Position numbers and translations under genes: made by a program. From Chrysoporthe austroafricana (lineage: Eukaryota; Ascomycota; Sordariomycetes; Diaporthales; Cryphonectriaceae), in NCBI GenBank assembly GCA_001051155.2, contig JYIP02000002.1, positions 1,309,583 to 1,373,582 of the forward strand: DNA of 64,000 bases. The letters run 5' to 3'. This document shows positions 22,155 through 35,316 of the stretch, one piece after another (positions within the stretch are counted from its first letter, which is position 1; each line of letters begins with the position of its first letter). Under the pieces are notes generated by a model that saw nothing but the letters and a program-made list of their open reading frames with translations, was not told the DNA's origin and ran no database searches.

Positions 22155-23443
22155 ATGGGCCGCGCTCCGGCCTACATCTTCGTCGTAAGGTAAGCCAGCG
22201 TGCCTCTCCCTCCCCCCTCTTCCTCTTCCCTTTCCCCTTCCCTTGTCCTCTACTACAGTCTCGACCGCGCCCTGGCTGACGTCTGCCCAGACACGGGAAC
22301 CGCCTCGACGCCGCCAACAAGCAGTGGCACCTCCAGTCGCCCACCCCCTACGATCCCCCCCTCACATACTCCGGATGGAACCAGGCCCGCGCCGTCGGCC
22401 AGCGCATCAGGGAGATCCTCCGCGAGAGGGAGGCCCAGGATGACCCCACCGCGGCATCGTCGACATCATCGGCGCCCGCAACCGCAGAGGGGCCCCCCAG
22501 GAAGCGCCGCAAGTTCCAGGTCGTCGTCCACTCGTCGCCCTTCCTCCGCTGCGTCCAGACCTCCATCGGCATCAGCGCCGGCCTCGCCTCCACCCCCGAG
22601 ACGAAGCCTGCCACCGCCGCCGCCGCCGCCGCCCTTCCTGCCCGTACCGCCTCCGTCCACTCCGTCCACTCCGTCCACAGCCTCCGCCTCCGGCCCTCCG
22701 TCACCGCCGAGCTGCCCCCGCCCGAGCCCGCGCCCGCCGCCGCCCCTCCTCCCTCGGGCCTGCCCACCCCGCCCGACATGGAGCCCGCCTCGCCGCGGGA
22801 CGCCCCCGTCGTCGTCGTCGAGAAGACCGTCCTGCGCCTCGACGCCTTCCTGGGCGAGTGGCTCACCCCGGGCTACTTCGAGCTCATCACCCCGCCCCCG
22901 AGCTCCGGCCTGATGCTCGCCAGCGCCAAGGCCGGCCTGCTCCGCCGCGAGGACTACAGCACCAACCCCAACTTCGCCCCCTACAACAACCAGAACGCCG
23001 ACCGGCCGTCCTGGGGCGCCGTGGCCGCGCCTGCCACCCCGGCCGGCTCCCTCGAGAACGCCGCCGCCTCCGGCGGCCTCGCCGAGGCCCTGCGCCACGC
23101 CCGCCGGAGCGGCAGCGTCACGAGCCTCACCAGCAACGGCGAGTCGCGCCTGCTGACCGGCGGCGCCTACGTCGCCCCCGTGCCCACCTACGCCATCTCC
23201 CACAGCGCCGAGATCCCGAGCGGCTACGTGCCGCACGCCCGCGACCACTGCTGCGACGTCGACTACCAGTGGGACTCGATGCGCGGCGCCCTCGACTGGG
23301 GCGACGGCGGCGCCCTCGGCGAGGAGTGGACCCACATGCACCAGCGCTTCCGCCGCGGCCTGCAGAAGCTCGTCGACTGGTACGCCACCGCCGAGAACCC
23401 CGCCCAGATGGTCACCAAGGAGCGCCGGCGCGGCAGCCGCGGG

Positions 23444-23477
<34 letters not shown>

Positions 23478-24180
23478 ATGACTACGTGCTGGTCGACGGC
23501 GCGGAGGACGAGGAGGACGATGATGACGACGACGTCGAGGTCGAGCCCGTCGTCGTCATCGTCTCCCACGGCGCCGGCTGCAACGCCCTGATCGGCGCCA
23601 TCACCCACAAGCCCGTCCTGACGGACGTCGGCCTCGCGTCGCTCACCCAGGCCGTGCGGAAGCCCGGCGCCGGCGAGGTCAAGGCCGACAGCTCGGCAGC
23701 CCGCCCCGCGGCACCGAGCAGCACCGGCACCGCCTCGCACCCCACCGGCCTGGTCGCCATCCACGAGCACTACGACCTAAGGCTGTTCGCCAGCAGCGAC
23801 CACCTGAGCCCCGCGCGCGGCTCCCGGTCCGGCTCCGTCACCGCCCCGCTCAACCCGCCCCTCGGCCGCGGCCGCCCCGGCAGCTCGAGCTACACCTCGT
23901 CGCCTCTCAGCGCGGGCGGCACCAGCAACGGCACCAGCAACGGCACCGGCGGCGGCGCCAGCGGCCTGTTCCCGGCGGACGCCCTGGGCAGCGGCATGCG
24001 GCGCGACTCCGGGTCGTCCTCGTCACGGCTCTCGGGCCGGATCGGGCTCAACACGAATGGTCTGGGTGGCGGGATCACGGTCGGCAGCGGCGTGACGTCG
24101 TTCACGAGGCAGACGCCCTCCGTCGTCGGCGGCGGCGGCGGCGGCCTCTGGTCGCCGCTGCGGAACAACCTGGACACGCC

Positions 24181-24214
<34 letters not shown>

Positions 24215-24622
24215 TTCCTCCCGAACTTCAGCAGCTTCGAGCCCGCCGCCGCCGCGCCCAGCGCAAGCTCGAGCAGGCCAGGGGAGCCCGCCGGGGATTC
24301 GCTCGCGCCGCCGTCGACGCCGAAGCAGACCAACGGCAGCGCCGGCGGCAGGAACCGCAGCGACAGCACGGTGTCGCCCCGCACGAACGCCGAGCGCGGC
24401 GGCACCGGCACCGGCACCGGCACCGGCACCGGCATCGGCATCGGCGGTGCGGCAGCTGCGGTTGCGGACCACGCCGAGGAGCTCAGGGACGTCCCCGCCG
24501 CGCTGCCGCAGCTGGGCTCCGGCGCGGGCGGGCTGTGGGGCAGCCCGCGGCCGCTCGAGGACGGCATCCCGCGGGACCTGTCGTCGCCGAAGCGGCGGTG
24601 GACGGTGACGGAGAGGTGGTGA
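22155..24622 (+). CDS. Histidine phosphatase (phosphoglycerate-mutase-like) protein with large insertions
   Basis: Two exons (22155-22189, 22291-24622) join to 788 aa. The histidine phosphatase signature is split by the intron: IFVVR/HGNRLDA gives Arg12-His13-Gly14 with the nucleophile His13. A second core block is VVVHSSPFLRCVQTS (Arg98), and the second catalytic histidine is His438 in VVIVSHGAGCNALIG. Between and after these lie long disordered stretches: RPSVTAELPPPEPAP, an alanine run with acidic DDDDD, and Ser/Gly/Asp-rich tails to residue 788. The phosphatase core is thus complete but dispersed. Substrate is unknown; relatives include Tfc7-like and other fungal members. The start is chosen because MGRAPAYIFVVRHG is the usual N-terminus; an upstream in-frame ATG at 21903 would add pyrimidine-tract residues only. 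Confidence 0.85.
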
Positions 24623-25769
24623 AAGGAAGTGGGAAGAGAGGAAAAGCAAAAAGAAAACGAGAAGAAAGGAGAAAAAAATTGGGAAAACTTGGCCGGAGCG
24701 CCCCGCGGACTTTGGCCCGCTCTCTCTGCTCTTGTTTACCGGCGCGGCGTACGGGGTGGGAGGGAGGGAGGAAATTACTCTGGGCTGTAAACAAACACAT
24801 GAATTCGGCCGACCGACCGTGTAGGTCGTGTATATACTTTTAAGGGCATAGCATCATCTATTTTTTTTTTTTTTTTTGGGAGGGCACAACGGGAGAGGGG
24901 CGGTGGTGTTCTGGAGCATGGTATACTACTGCGGCCTATAGGGCTAGGAGGGAAATTCTGGGGAGCGATGGAATGCGTGCCTTGATTCCGGCACGACACA
25001 TGGTTCAGGTTCAGATTGTTTACTCGGTTCGGTTCTTGCAAAAAGTTGAACGGCGGCCTCCCTGGGGCCCGACTATCTTCGTGGCTGAAGTGCTCTCTGT
25101 ATCTCTCTGCTTGCGACTGTGTGCTCCTTGCGCTCGTGCCTTTTCTACGTGCCGATGGCCGAGATGTGCCGGGTCACGCTGTCTGTGGGGTGATAAAGGG
25201 TCCTTGTGGAAGGACATCTCGAGACATCGATCGGAGCAGTGAAGATGCCACAGTCGGAAGATATGGTCGCCACTGCTACGTTCGCGCGGAGACATCGTGC
25301 TGCGGCGGGTCGTGATGCTCGCCACCCGAGCCGAGACGGACTAATCTCTAGGCATGCTTGGCTGGAAGAGCCCAGAGGGAAGATTTGGGCGCTCTCTACT
25401 GCTGCTGCCTCACGTTTCTAACGGTCACACTTAGCAAAGCGTATCAGTTTCTGTGCTTGGGGAGCGGCAGTGACTTCGTGCACATGACCAATATTCAGGA
25501 TCGCTCTCGAGCCTGATATACTGGTTTATATACTGGTTCAACGAAAACCGAAGATGTGGTTCTGAGAAGCTACGAGGACAACTGAAACTCCTCGATTCCC
25601 CGTCCAATATCCTCTCTCGCGCCGTGGCATATGCAGCATATGCAGCTCACATGCAGTGAGCCACAAGCCGCCCTTCCAACGAGGCAGACTGCCGCGGCTC
25701 ACGGCCAGAGTCGGGCCCCAGACGGGGCGTCTTAGCGGCTCCATCGGCCGCGGGTGACGGACCGTGCTA

Positions 25770-25800
<31 letters not shown>

Positions 25801-25823
25801 CGCTGGCTCGCTGGCTGGCTGGC
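25770..25823. repeat. (CTGG)n-type tandem repeat
   Basis: CTGGCTGG tetramers with two CTCG variants, about 13 units. Confidence 0.9.
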
Positions 25824-26809
25824 GTGGTGTGCGGAGCTGACGTTTCATCTCTGGGCGCAGCAGAAGCTTTGTCGCTCCTGTGGTACCGGGGCTGCTCACG
25901 AGGGCCGGGATGCGCTGCCGCGTCTCGCCGAGAAGGGCTTCGTCCTCGATCCTCGACGAGGACCCTCCAGTTTGTCCCTCCTCCTCGCCGTGCTCCCGGG
26001 GCAGACCGCCAGGCTCTCGTCCTCGCGGGCGGCCCCAGTGTATATATCCCCCCCCCCCCGGCTGGTCGAGAGAGACGTGGTCCCGCCAGCCAACCGGAAA
26101 TCCGGGATCGCCTGGGACGTTGATCTGAAACGAACAAACCCGGGGGGGGGGCTGCGGTGCCACCTCGCCAGAAGTACAGTGCTGGGTATACATAACTATG
26201 CACGAGAGGCCCCGCTAGAGACCACACCGCAGATTTGGGAAAGGCTTCGCCACCACCTAAGGACAAGGACAAGGACAAGGACAAACCCCTGGGCGGGCGA
26301 CCATTCCTCTTCGAGGCCAGCCTCGACCTCATCCGGAAACCTCCTCTGCCCAGCACGCGCTCCCGGCCGACAGCACACACACCTACCGCACAGGAAGTAC
26401 AGGAGGGAGCCTATTTGTCTCGCCCTTCAAACAGAAGACCGTATACAAGACGTACTACTGTTCTCTTTGGGGGGAGGCCGGCTCGAAGCCTCGTCCCATC
26501 TGCACGCAGGAAGAACCGGGTCAGCCCCACGAGGTTGGCTGAAAGGCAGACAGGCAGGCATCCTCGCCTGGTATTACGCCGGCTGTGACATTCGGATCGT
26601 CGAGACTTGGGGCGGCCAGGCCCCGGTGGTGGGGTGAGACAGGCGCCACAGGAACGAGGCTGTGCTTTGTTTGCTGTCTTCCTGCCGCGGCCACCACCGC
26701 GGCCCAGAAATGAAGCACAGCCCACAGCGTGCCGCCGTTCTCGATTTCTGAAGGAGGGGGGCTGCGAAGGACGAACGGGCTCCGGGGAGCGAGGGCTGCC
26801 ATCCGTGGA

Positions 26810-26818
26810 TTTTTTTTT

Positions 26819-26850
<32 letters not shown>

Positions 26851-26933
26851 TTTTTTTTCCACTTATATGTTTTATGTTTGTGGTTCGTTGGTGAGGGGGG
26901 GGCGGGGGGGGGTTTTTTTTTTTTTTTTTTTTT
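26810..26933. repeat. Two poly-T tracts with G-run between
   Basis: About 49 T with one C (26810-26858), then GTTTGTGG-type sequence and G-runs, then about 21 T (26913-26933). They lie 210-335 bp upstream of the ankyrin-protein start and may act as a promoter dA:dT element, or be length-uncertain assembly sequence. Confidence 0.85.
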
Positions 26934-27144
26934 CCTTTTTTGTTCTTGTCTTGTTTTGAAGACCAGCTAGACGTCTCAAGTGTGGCCGTCGTTGCTGAAG
27001 ACGGAGCTGACGCTGCTGCGAGCAACCTTCCAATGCTGAGCGGAGGGGCCTACCAGGCCTCTGAAGGGCTGTCCTCCCTCTCACACATACACATCCACCC
27101 CAACCTCAAACCCAGCCGAGCGGAGCGGCCGACGAGCCGGCGCC

Positions 27145-27363
27145 ATGGCGCTCTCCCCGGGTAGCCCCGACGAGCGCCTGTGGCGCCTACGACGCCTGGC
27201 CGAGGAGTACGGCGTCGAGGAGCCGCCGGAGCCCGCGCCGCTCTCCAGGCCGCCCGCGGCGCCCACGCCGCCTACACCTAAGTTCACCGCCGACGACGAG
27301 TTCCACGCCGAGGAGCAGCTCAAGCGCCGGCGGCTCGCCAGCGCCCAGAACGGCACCGGTGGT

Positions 27364-27402
<39 letters not shown>

Positions 27403-30400
27403 CTCCTCAAGAAGCGGTCCTTCTCCATCACGCGCAAGGACGGCTACACCGTCAAGGAGATCTTCGACGCGCTCGACGCCCACGTCGGCAACCAGGGCTC
27501 GCCCGGCGTGGCGGAGGCGCTGATCCACCGGCTGCGCCTGGCCGGCGGCGACATCAACACCAACGGCGGCGCCCACGCCCGGTCCAGGTCCGCCGCCTTC
27601 CTCCTCAAGCGCCGGAGCATGAGCGACCTCACCCAGACCCAGAGCCGCATCCTGCAGAAGGCCGTCGAGAGCGGCCAGGAGGACATGGTCGCCGTGCTCG
27701 TCCCGCACGCCGACCCCGTGAGCATCGACTCGGCGCTGCCCGTCGCCCTGGCCCAGGGCAGCCTGCGCATGGCCGAGATCCTGCTCGCCCACGGCGCCAA
27801 CCTGTCGTCGACCCCCGAGGGGCGCTTCCAGTTCCAGCAGCTGTGCATTAACGGTGAACAGGCGGACCTGGTCGGCCTGCTCCTCCGGTCCGACGGCCGC
27901 CCGCCCCCGGAGTGGATCTCGGGCGCCATGATCTGCGCCGCCCGGAAGGGCCACCTCGCCACCGTCGTGCGCCTGAGCCGCTCCGTGGCCGACGGGAGCT
28001 ACAACCGCGCCGAGGCCCTGCGCCTCGCCGTCGCCACGTGCCGCGTTGACATCGCCCTGGCCGTTCTCACCGGCAGCAAGCCGCCCGCCCGCCCCTACGT
28101 CAACGAGGCCTTCGCGCTCGTCTTCGAGCACGCGACCATCATGCCCACCGAGAAGAAGAGCCTCGCCGACATCCTGCTCCTGGCCGGCGCCGAGGGCGAC
28201 GTCGCCGCCGACGCCCTCGTCAAGGCCTGCGACACCGGCTTCTACGAGATGATCGACCTGCTCGTCCGCGCCGGCGCCTCCATCGAGCACAAGGGCGCCC
28301 TCGCCGTGCGGACCGCCGTCCAGAAGGGCGACATGGGCCTCGCCGCGGTGCTGCTGGGCGGCGAGGCCGCGCTGGGCCCGGGCCTCGCTGCGGACCTCGT
28401 CCGCGAGATCCCGAAGCGCGCCGCGCCCGAGGACCGGCGGGAGCTGCTCCGGCTGCTCCTCCAGAAGGGCGCGAGCGGCCCGCCGCTGGACGACGCGCTG
28501 ATCGACGCCGTCGAGGCCCAGGACGTCGAGTGCGCCCGGCTGCTCCTCACACCGCACTTCCCGGGCAGCGGCAAACTACAGCCCAGCGCGAGCCACAACC
28601 TGAAGCGCGGCCCGCGCGCCATGGTCTACGAGAGCCACGCCATAGCGGACGTCAACTACAAGGGCGGGCTCGCGCTCGCGCTCGCCGTCGGCGCGGGCAG
28701 CCTGCCCGCCGCCGAGCTGCTCCTCGCCGCGAAGCCGGGCCCCGAGACGCTCGCCCAGATCTTCCCGGGCCTCCACCGGCTCGAGCCGGCGCAGCGGTAC
28801 CAGCTGACGGCGGCGTTCCTCGCCGCCGGCGTGTCGGGCCCGTGTGTCCACGCCGCCCTGCAGCAGGCGATCGACGAGCGGCCCCCGCGGCGCGACGAGC
28901 GCCTGATCGCGACGCTGCTCCACCACGACGTGGATCTCAACGCGAACGACGGGGCGCCGGTGATGTCGGCTATCGAGCATCTTGACGTCGCCCTGCTTCA
29001 GGTGCTCTTGGGCAAGGCCCGTCTGAACCCCCGGAACGCCACGATCGCGCTCCAGAAGGCCATGGCGGTAATCGACCCTAAGCGGACGCCGATGGTGGTT
29101 TTACTGCTCCAGGCGCATACGGATATACCCTTACAGGTGATCGGCGAGTCCCTGTGCAGGGCGCTGCAGGAGCAGCCGACGGACCTGGCGCTGGTGTCGG
29201 CGCTCCTGAAGCTGGGAAAGGCTGACGTCAACCTCAACATGGGCGATCCCCTTGTCCTTGGTACGTGCGAGACCGGAATATCCAGCTGCGGTGAGTGAGA
29301 TGCTGATGACAATGCCTACAGCCGTCCGCAATCAGGACCCCAGGGTCCTCGACCTCATGCTCCGTGTTGGGCAGCCCAACGCCGAGACGATGGATATGGC
29401 AGTACAGGCTATGGACGATGTACCGTCGACGGATGAGAAGGCCGTCAAGCTCGAGTCGATACTCAGGTGCACAAAGCACAAGGAGACCTTGAACAGGCTT
29501 CTCGTCACGGAAGTCACTGGGATTCTGAAGTGCCCGCCCGAGAAACGGACGCTGGTCGTGCTGAAGACCCTGTTGGATGCTGGTATCGACGTGAATGCGG
29601 ACAAAGCGGCCGCTCTGTGCTGTGCTGTGGGCCATGCTGACACAGTCCTAACCGATGTGCTCTTCGCCGCCAAGCCCAGCGCCGCCTCACTCGGGGCTGC
29701 TATGCGGTTCTCAATGAATATCCAGGACCAGACCGACCGGCTGACGTTCACGGCGAGGCTCCTGGATGCCGGTGCCCCTGCGGCCGAGGCGAACCTGGCG
29801 CTGACCCACGCCATCAAGACATATCCCACGGACTTCGCGCTGCTCAACCGGCTCGTCGCAAAGGCTGACATGAGTGACGGCGAGGCGCTGCTGACAGCGG
29901 TGCGGAGGGGCAACACTGACCTCGTGGAGCTCCTGGCGAGGTCGAAACGGCTCAAGGCCGCCACGCTCAACGAGACGTTCGCCGAGGCCATCAAGATCAG
30001 CGATCAGGGTCAGCGGAGGGCCATCTGCGAACTGCTCCTCAGCACAGGCGCATCGGGCCAGGTCGTCTCGGACGCCCTGCTCGTCGCTGCCGGCACGGGC
30101 GATCTGGCGCTCATCGCGCTGCTGCTGAAGCACGGCGCCAGCGTAGACCACAAGGAAGGCCAGGCCGTGGTGGAAGCCTGCCGTGCCGGATCGCCTCATA
30201 TCCTCAACATGCTCCTGTCCACCAGAGCAGCGATCGGCATGGCGACGCTGGAGCGCGGGTTCCAGGCCGCGACGGAGGCCCGGGACCTGCAGCAGCGGGT
30301 CAGCGTGTACCGGCTGCTGCTGGGCAAGGGCGTCACCGGCGAGGCCGTCGACGCGCAGCTCGTGTCGGCCGCGCGGTACGGCGACGAGGCGGCCGACCTC

Positions 30401-32842
30401 GTGCGGCTGCTGCTGCACTTCGGCGCGTCGACGGACTACGAGAACGGCGAGGCCGTCCACAACGCGACGTGCTGCGCGTTCCTGGGCATCCTCGAGCTGA
30501 TGCTCGGCGTCGCGCCCGCGGGCGGCCGGCAGGCGCGCCCGTCGCCGCGGACGCTCGTCCGCGCGCTCAAGGCCAGCGCGAAGCTCGGCGCCGCGCCGCG
30601 GTACCAGGTCGTCCGCTGGCTGTTCGCCGCCGGCCTGCCCGTCTCGGACGACATCCACGTGGCGCTGAACAAGGTCGTCCACGACGACGAGGAGCGGCCG
30701 AGCGCCGACCTCGTCCGGCTCTTCCTCGCGAACGGCGCCTCGCCGACGGCGCTCGGCTGCCGGAGCCTGGTTGACGCCGCGCAGCGGCGGAACCTTGAGG
30801 TGCTGGACCTGTTCCTGGAGCGCGAGGTCTCGGCGGCGGACCTCTCGTGGACGATGCAGGAGACCTTCACCCCGGCGACGGCGGGCACCTGGCTCTCGCA
30901 GCCTGGTCTCGAGGTCGCACGGCGGCTCGTGGAGAAGGGCGCCCAGGGGGAAGGGCTGCTCGCAGCGCTCAGCACGTCGCTGGACTTCCTGGGCACCGAC
31001 AAGGACGATATTGCGCGTGAGTTCGTCGGCCTCTTAATTCAATACAATGCAGACATCAACCAGGGCCGGGGCGAGGCGCTCGTAAAGGCCACGAAGACCG
31101 CCAATGTCCAGCTTGTGCAGCAGATGCTGCAGCAAGGGCCGAACGCAGAGTCTCTGTCTATGGCGTTTCCGTACGTGTTCGACCATGACCTCCCGGAAGG
31201 CGAGGCTTTGGATTTTGTCACGCTGTTCACAAATTACCGGGACGGAGAGATACAGCTGGATCCGATGTTCTCGCATCCAGAATCCGAGCCGGTCATCTTC
31301 AAGGCGCTCTCCCGTTACCCTCGCTCGACGAGGATCGTCCAGGCGCTGCTGGACACGGGCTACTTTCACGATCAGATGGGCAGTGCACAGGTACTCGATG
31401 AGGTTGGGCAGGAGGAGCAGGTCAACCTGCTGATATGGTGTCTCCTGCAGCCCCAGAAGAGGGTGAGCAGCGGCATCATCGCGATGCTCATCGAGAGGGG
31501 CGCCAGGGTCAACTTCGAGACGCCCCTGTCCAAGACGACGCCGCTCATGCTTGCAATCAAGGAAAAGCGCCAGGACATCGTCAAGCAGCTCGTACTGGCA
31601 GGCGCCGAGGTGGACGTTACCGACGTGACGGGAAACACACCACTGACGCTCACTACGCAGATCGGCGGGGACCTAGGCACGACGATGATGTCCAGCATCC
31701 TGGCCGCCGAGCCTTCACAGAACGACGGGTCGCTGCACAATGCCGCACGCGACCTGAACATGCAGGCGATGCAGGTGCTAGTGGACTTCGGGCACGAGGT
31801 CGACTTCCCGAGCCCGCTCCACGGCGGCAGGACGGCGCTCGGCGAGCTGTGCCTCCACGCTGCGGACGCCGGGGCCCTGACTGCGGCGCAGGAGAAGACC
31901 ATGGAGAAGGCGATGGCGTACCTGATAAAGCAGGGCACGGACCTCAGCCTGCTCTCAGACGGCAAGTCGGTCCTGCTGCTCGCCATGGAGTCCGCCGACG
32001 CCGTCCCAACGACGAAGGCGCTTCTGAAGGTCGGCATGTGGAAGCACGTCAACCAGCCGTGGAACCTCTACACCGACGGCGCGCACACATACTCGCCGAC
32101 ACAATACGCCAAGCGCGTGCTGCGCCAGAACGACACGACCGAGCAGCTGCACGCCCTCCTCCGGGCCAACAGGGGCCAGGACATCTACTTCGCCAACGAG
32201 GGGCCGCAGCCCGAGGGCGCGATCGGCCTGCCGGACGACATCGTGCGGGCGGAGCGCGAGCGCAAGGCGCGGCTGGAGCGGATCCAGCTGGAGGCGGAGG
32301 AGCACACGCGGGCGCTGGCGCGGACCAAGGAGGTGGCGGAGATCCACAACCAGATCTTCACGCAGAGGGCGCTGCTCGAGGACGAGCGGGCGCGGCAGAA
32401 GCAGTCGGCAGACCTGGAGGGCACGCGGGAGCGGGCGCGGCTCGAGGCGGAGCTGTTCGGCGAGGCGGTGCGGCGGCAGCGGGCGGAGCGCGCCGCGGCG
32501 CTGGACCACGAGTCGTCGCTGACGCAGGCGGAGGTGGAGCGGCGGCGGCTGCTGGCGGAGACGGCGCTCGACGCGGACGAGAAGCGGCAGCGGCTGCTGC
32601 TGGCGCACGAGGCGCAGCTGGGCGACGCGCGCGTGGCGCAGGCGCGGCAGCTCAGCGCGGTGCGGCGCGCCGAGCGCGAGGACCTCAACGCGTTCGAGAA
32701 GGAGCAGGACAACCGGCTGCGCGGGCGCATGACGCAGGAGCGCAAGCTGGTCGAGAGCCGGGGCCAGCTGGCGGCGAGCCTGGCGCAGCTCGGGATGCCG
32801 CAGCGGCAGCAGATTGGCTATGTCGCGGGGGAGCTGGACTGA
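27145..32842 (+). CDS. Giant ankyrin-type repeat protein with C-terminal coiled coil
   Basis: Two exons (27145-29260, 29322-32842) join to 1878 aa; the 61-nt intron (GTACGT...CTACAG) restores DPLVLAVRNQDPRVLD. The N-terminal ~100 residues are basic and disordered with a 15-glycine run. About 105-1650 is a long solenoid of degenerate ankyrin repeats: recurrent LLL..GA, G.ALV.A...G and A.LLLAHGANL units of about 33 residues, with the clearest canonical units near 1460-1560 (TPLMLAIKEKRQDIVKQLV, then GNTPLTLT). About 1690-1860 is a charged R/E/A coiled coil. No P-loop, NACHT, kinase or protease motif is seen. Ankyrin solenoids are protein-binding scaffolds; the partner is unknown. ATG lies in GCGCCATGG. 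The stop lies in a tandem repeat. Confidence 0.85.
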
Positions 32843-32936
32843 GTGCTGGACTGAGTGCTGGACTGAGTGCTGGACTGAGTGCTGGACTGAGTGCTGGGCT
32901 GGGCTGGGCTGGGCTGGGCTGGGCTGGGCTGGGCTG
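32833..32936. repeat. 12-bp minisatellite spanning the ankyrin-gene stop, then (GGCTG)n
   Basis: Five copies of GCTGGACTGAGT (32833-32892) followed by about eight GGCTG-type pentamers to 32936. The first copy contains the last two codons (CTG GAC) and the TGA stop of the ankyrin gene; each later copy puts another TGA in the same frame. Confidence 0.92.
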
Positions 32937-34018
32937 GTGGGTCCTGGTTCTCCCTGGAGGAGACATAATGCGGACACAGACACAGACAGCCTGACGGGTC
33001 TGAGACGATACGATATTTACATCTTGACAAGAAGGAGAGGATTCACAGGCAGAGGGAGACGGAGACGGAGAGGGAGAGTGAGCACTTATGGCCAACCAGG
33101 AGCGATGGTGATGGTTTTGTATACTATTTTATCATCTCTCAACATGAGTCTGAGATCTTGAGCCGTCTTTCTCCCGTCCTGACCGCAAGATCTGCCCGCC
33201 CTGCATATGATGTTCTGCGTATGTTGCTCTACGCATGTTGCTCTGCATAACTACCTGGTATATACCTAGTATGATGTGTAATACGATGGAGTCAAGACGA
33301 GGACGCCCCCTGTCGCGCCGGCGGGATGGCCTCCTGTACCAGACACGGCCAGCGTATCCGATTCATGAGCCTGCAGGCCTTGTCAGGCACACCACAGAGT
33401 ACGGCCGTAATTTACTGTCTTGCAGGGTGCAATCCTGCTCCGGCGGCATTTACTCTCCCGCCATGTGGACCGCCGTCGCGGGAGCACCAGGGCGCCACTG
33501 GGCGCGCAGGGCCACGGCGCTGAGGGCGTGGGGCGCCAGGAGGGACCGCCCATGGACCGCCCTGCATGGGGCATAAGCGTAAATGATGCTATTCTAGGCG
33601 AGACAGCCACGCCGTGGGCGCCATGGGGCCCGTTGCGCGCCCTGGCACGTCCTGGCTTCCCCAGCAGGATGATGCGCGGTGGGGCGCCGAGGGGCACGTT
33701 GCAGCAGGTCTCACCAAGCAGCTGCAAGCGTGCCAGGGCGGGCTGCAAGCTGGTAATTTGGTACGGTGCGACCGCGGCAGAGCTGCTTGCTCGTTGATCG
33801 TCGCTGTCATTTCCCTGCCTACGCCGCCTTGTCTCTCGTGTGTGTGTTCTACCTTCACCGCAAAACCGCCCGACCAGGCTTGCCTCGCCCTCTTCCTCCC
33901 GACACCACACCCTCACCTCTCGTCCTCCCTCCTGCTGCAGCCGCCGCCTGAGACTCCCGTCGCCTGCGCCGTCACCTCAACCTCTTCTCGAAGCCCTCCA
34001 GAAAGCCCGCATTACGTC
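32843..34018. other. Intergenic region upstream of the epimerase
   Basis: Starts with the minisatellite, then an AT-richer part (33000-33300) and a GC-rich part before the epimerase leader, which is C/T-rich from 33880. No coding frame with protein character was found. Confidence 0.55.

Positions 34019-35316
<1,298 letters not shown>

Larger units (their letters stand above)
24623..27144. other. Intergenic region, 2.5 kb
   Basis: Holds the histidine-phosphatase 3' flank and the ankyrin-gene promoter. Visible elements are a T-run near 24860-24878, GCTG tandem repeats, (AAGGAC)n at about 26259-26285 and two poly-T tracts close to the ankyrin start. The largest frame (25538-26380, minus) is a repeat translation rich in Ser-Leu, Pro-Ala and Gly and shows no domain. 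Confidence 0.55.

Noticed and set aside
22466..23770. 434-codon minus-strand frame opposite the histidine phosphatase
   Set aside because: Antisense shadow of strongly GC3-biased sequence.
25538..26380. 280-codon minus-strand frame in the 24.6-27.1 kb gap
   Set aside because: Made of simple-repeat translations (Ser-Leu run, Pro-Ala-Ser run); no start context or domain; unlike neighbouring codon use.
27187..28557. 456-codon minus-strand frame opposite the ankyrin gene
   Set aside because: Antisense shadow; the sense strand has the clear solenoid pattern.
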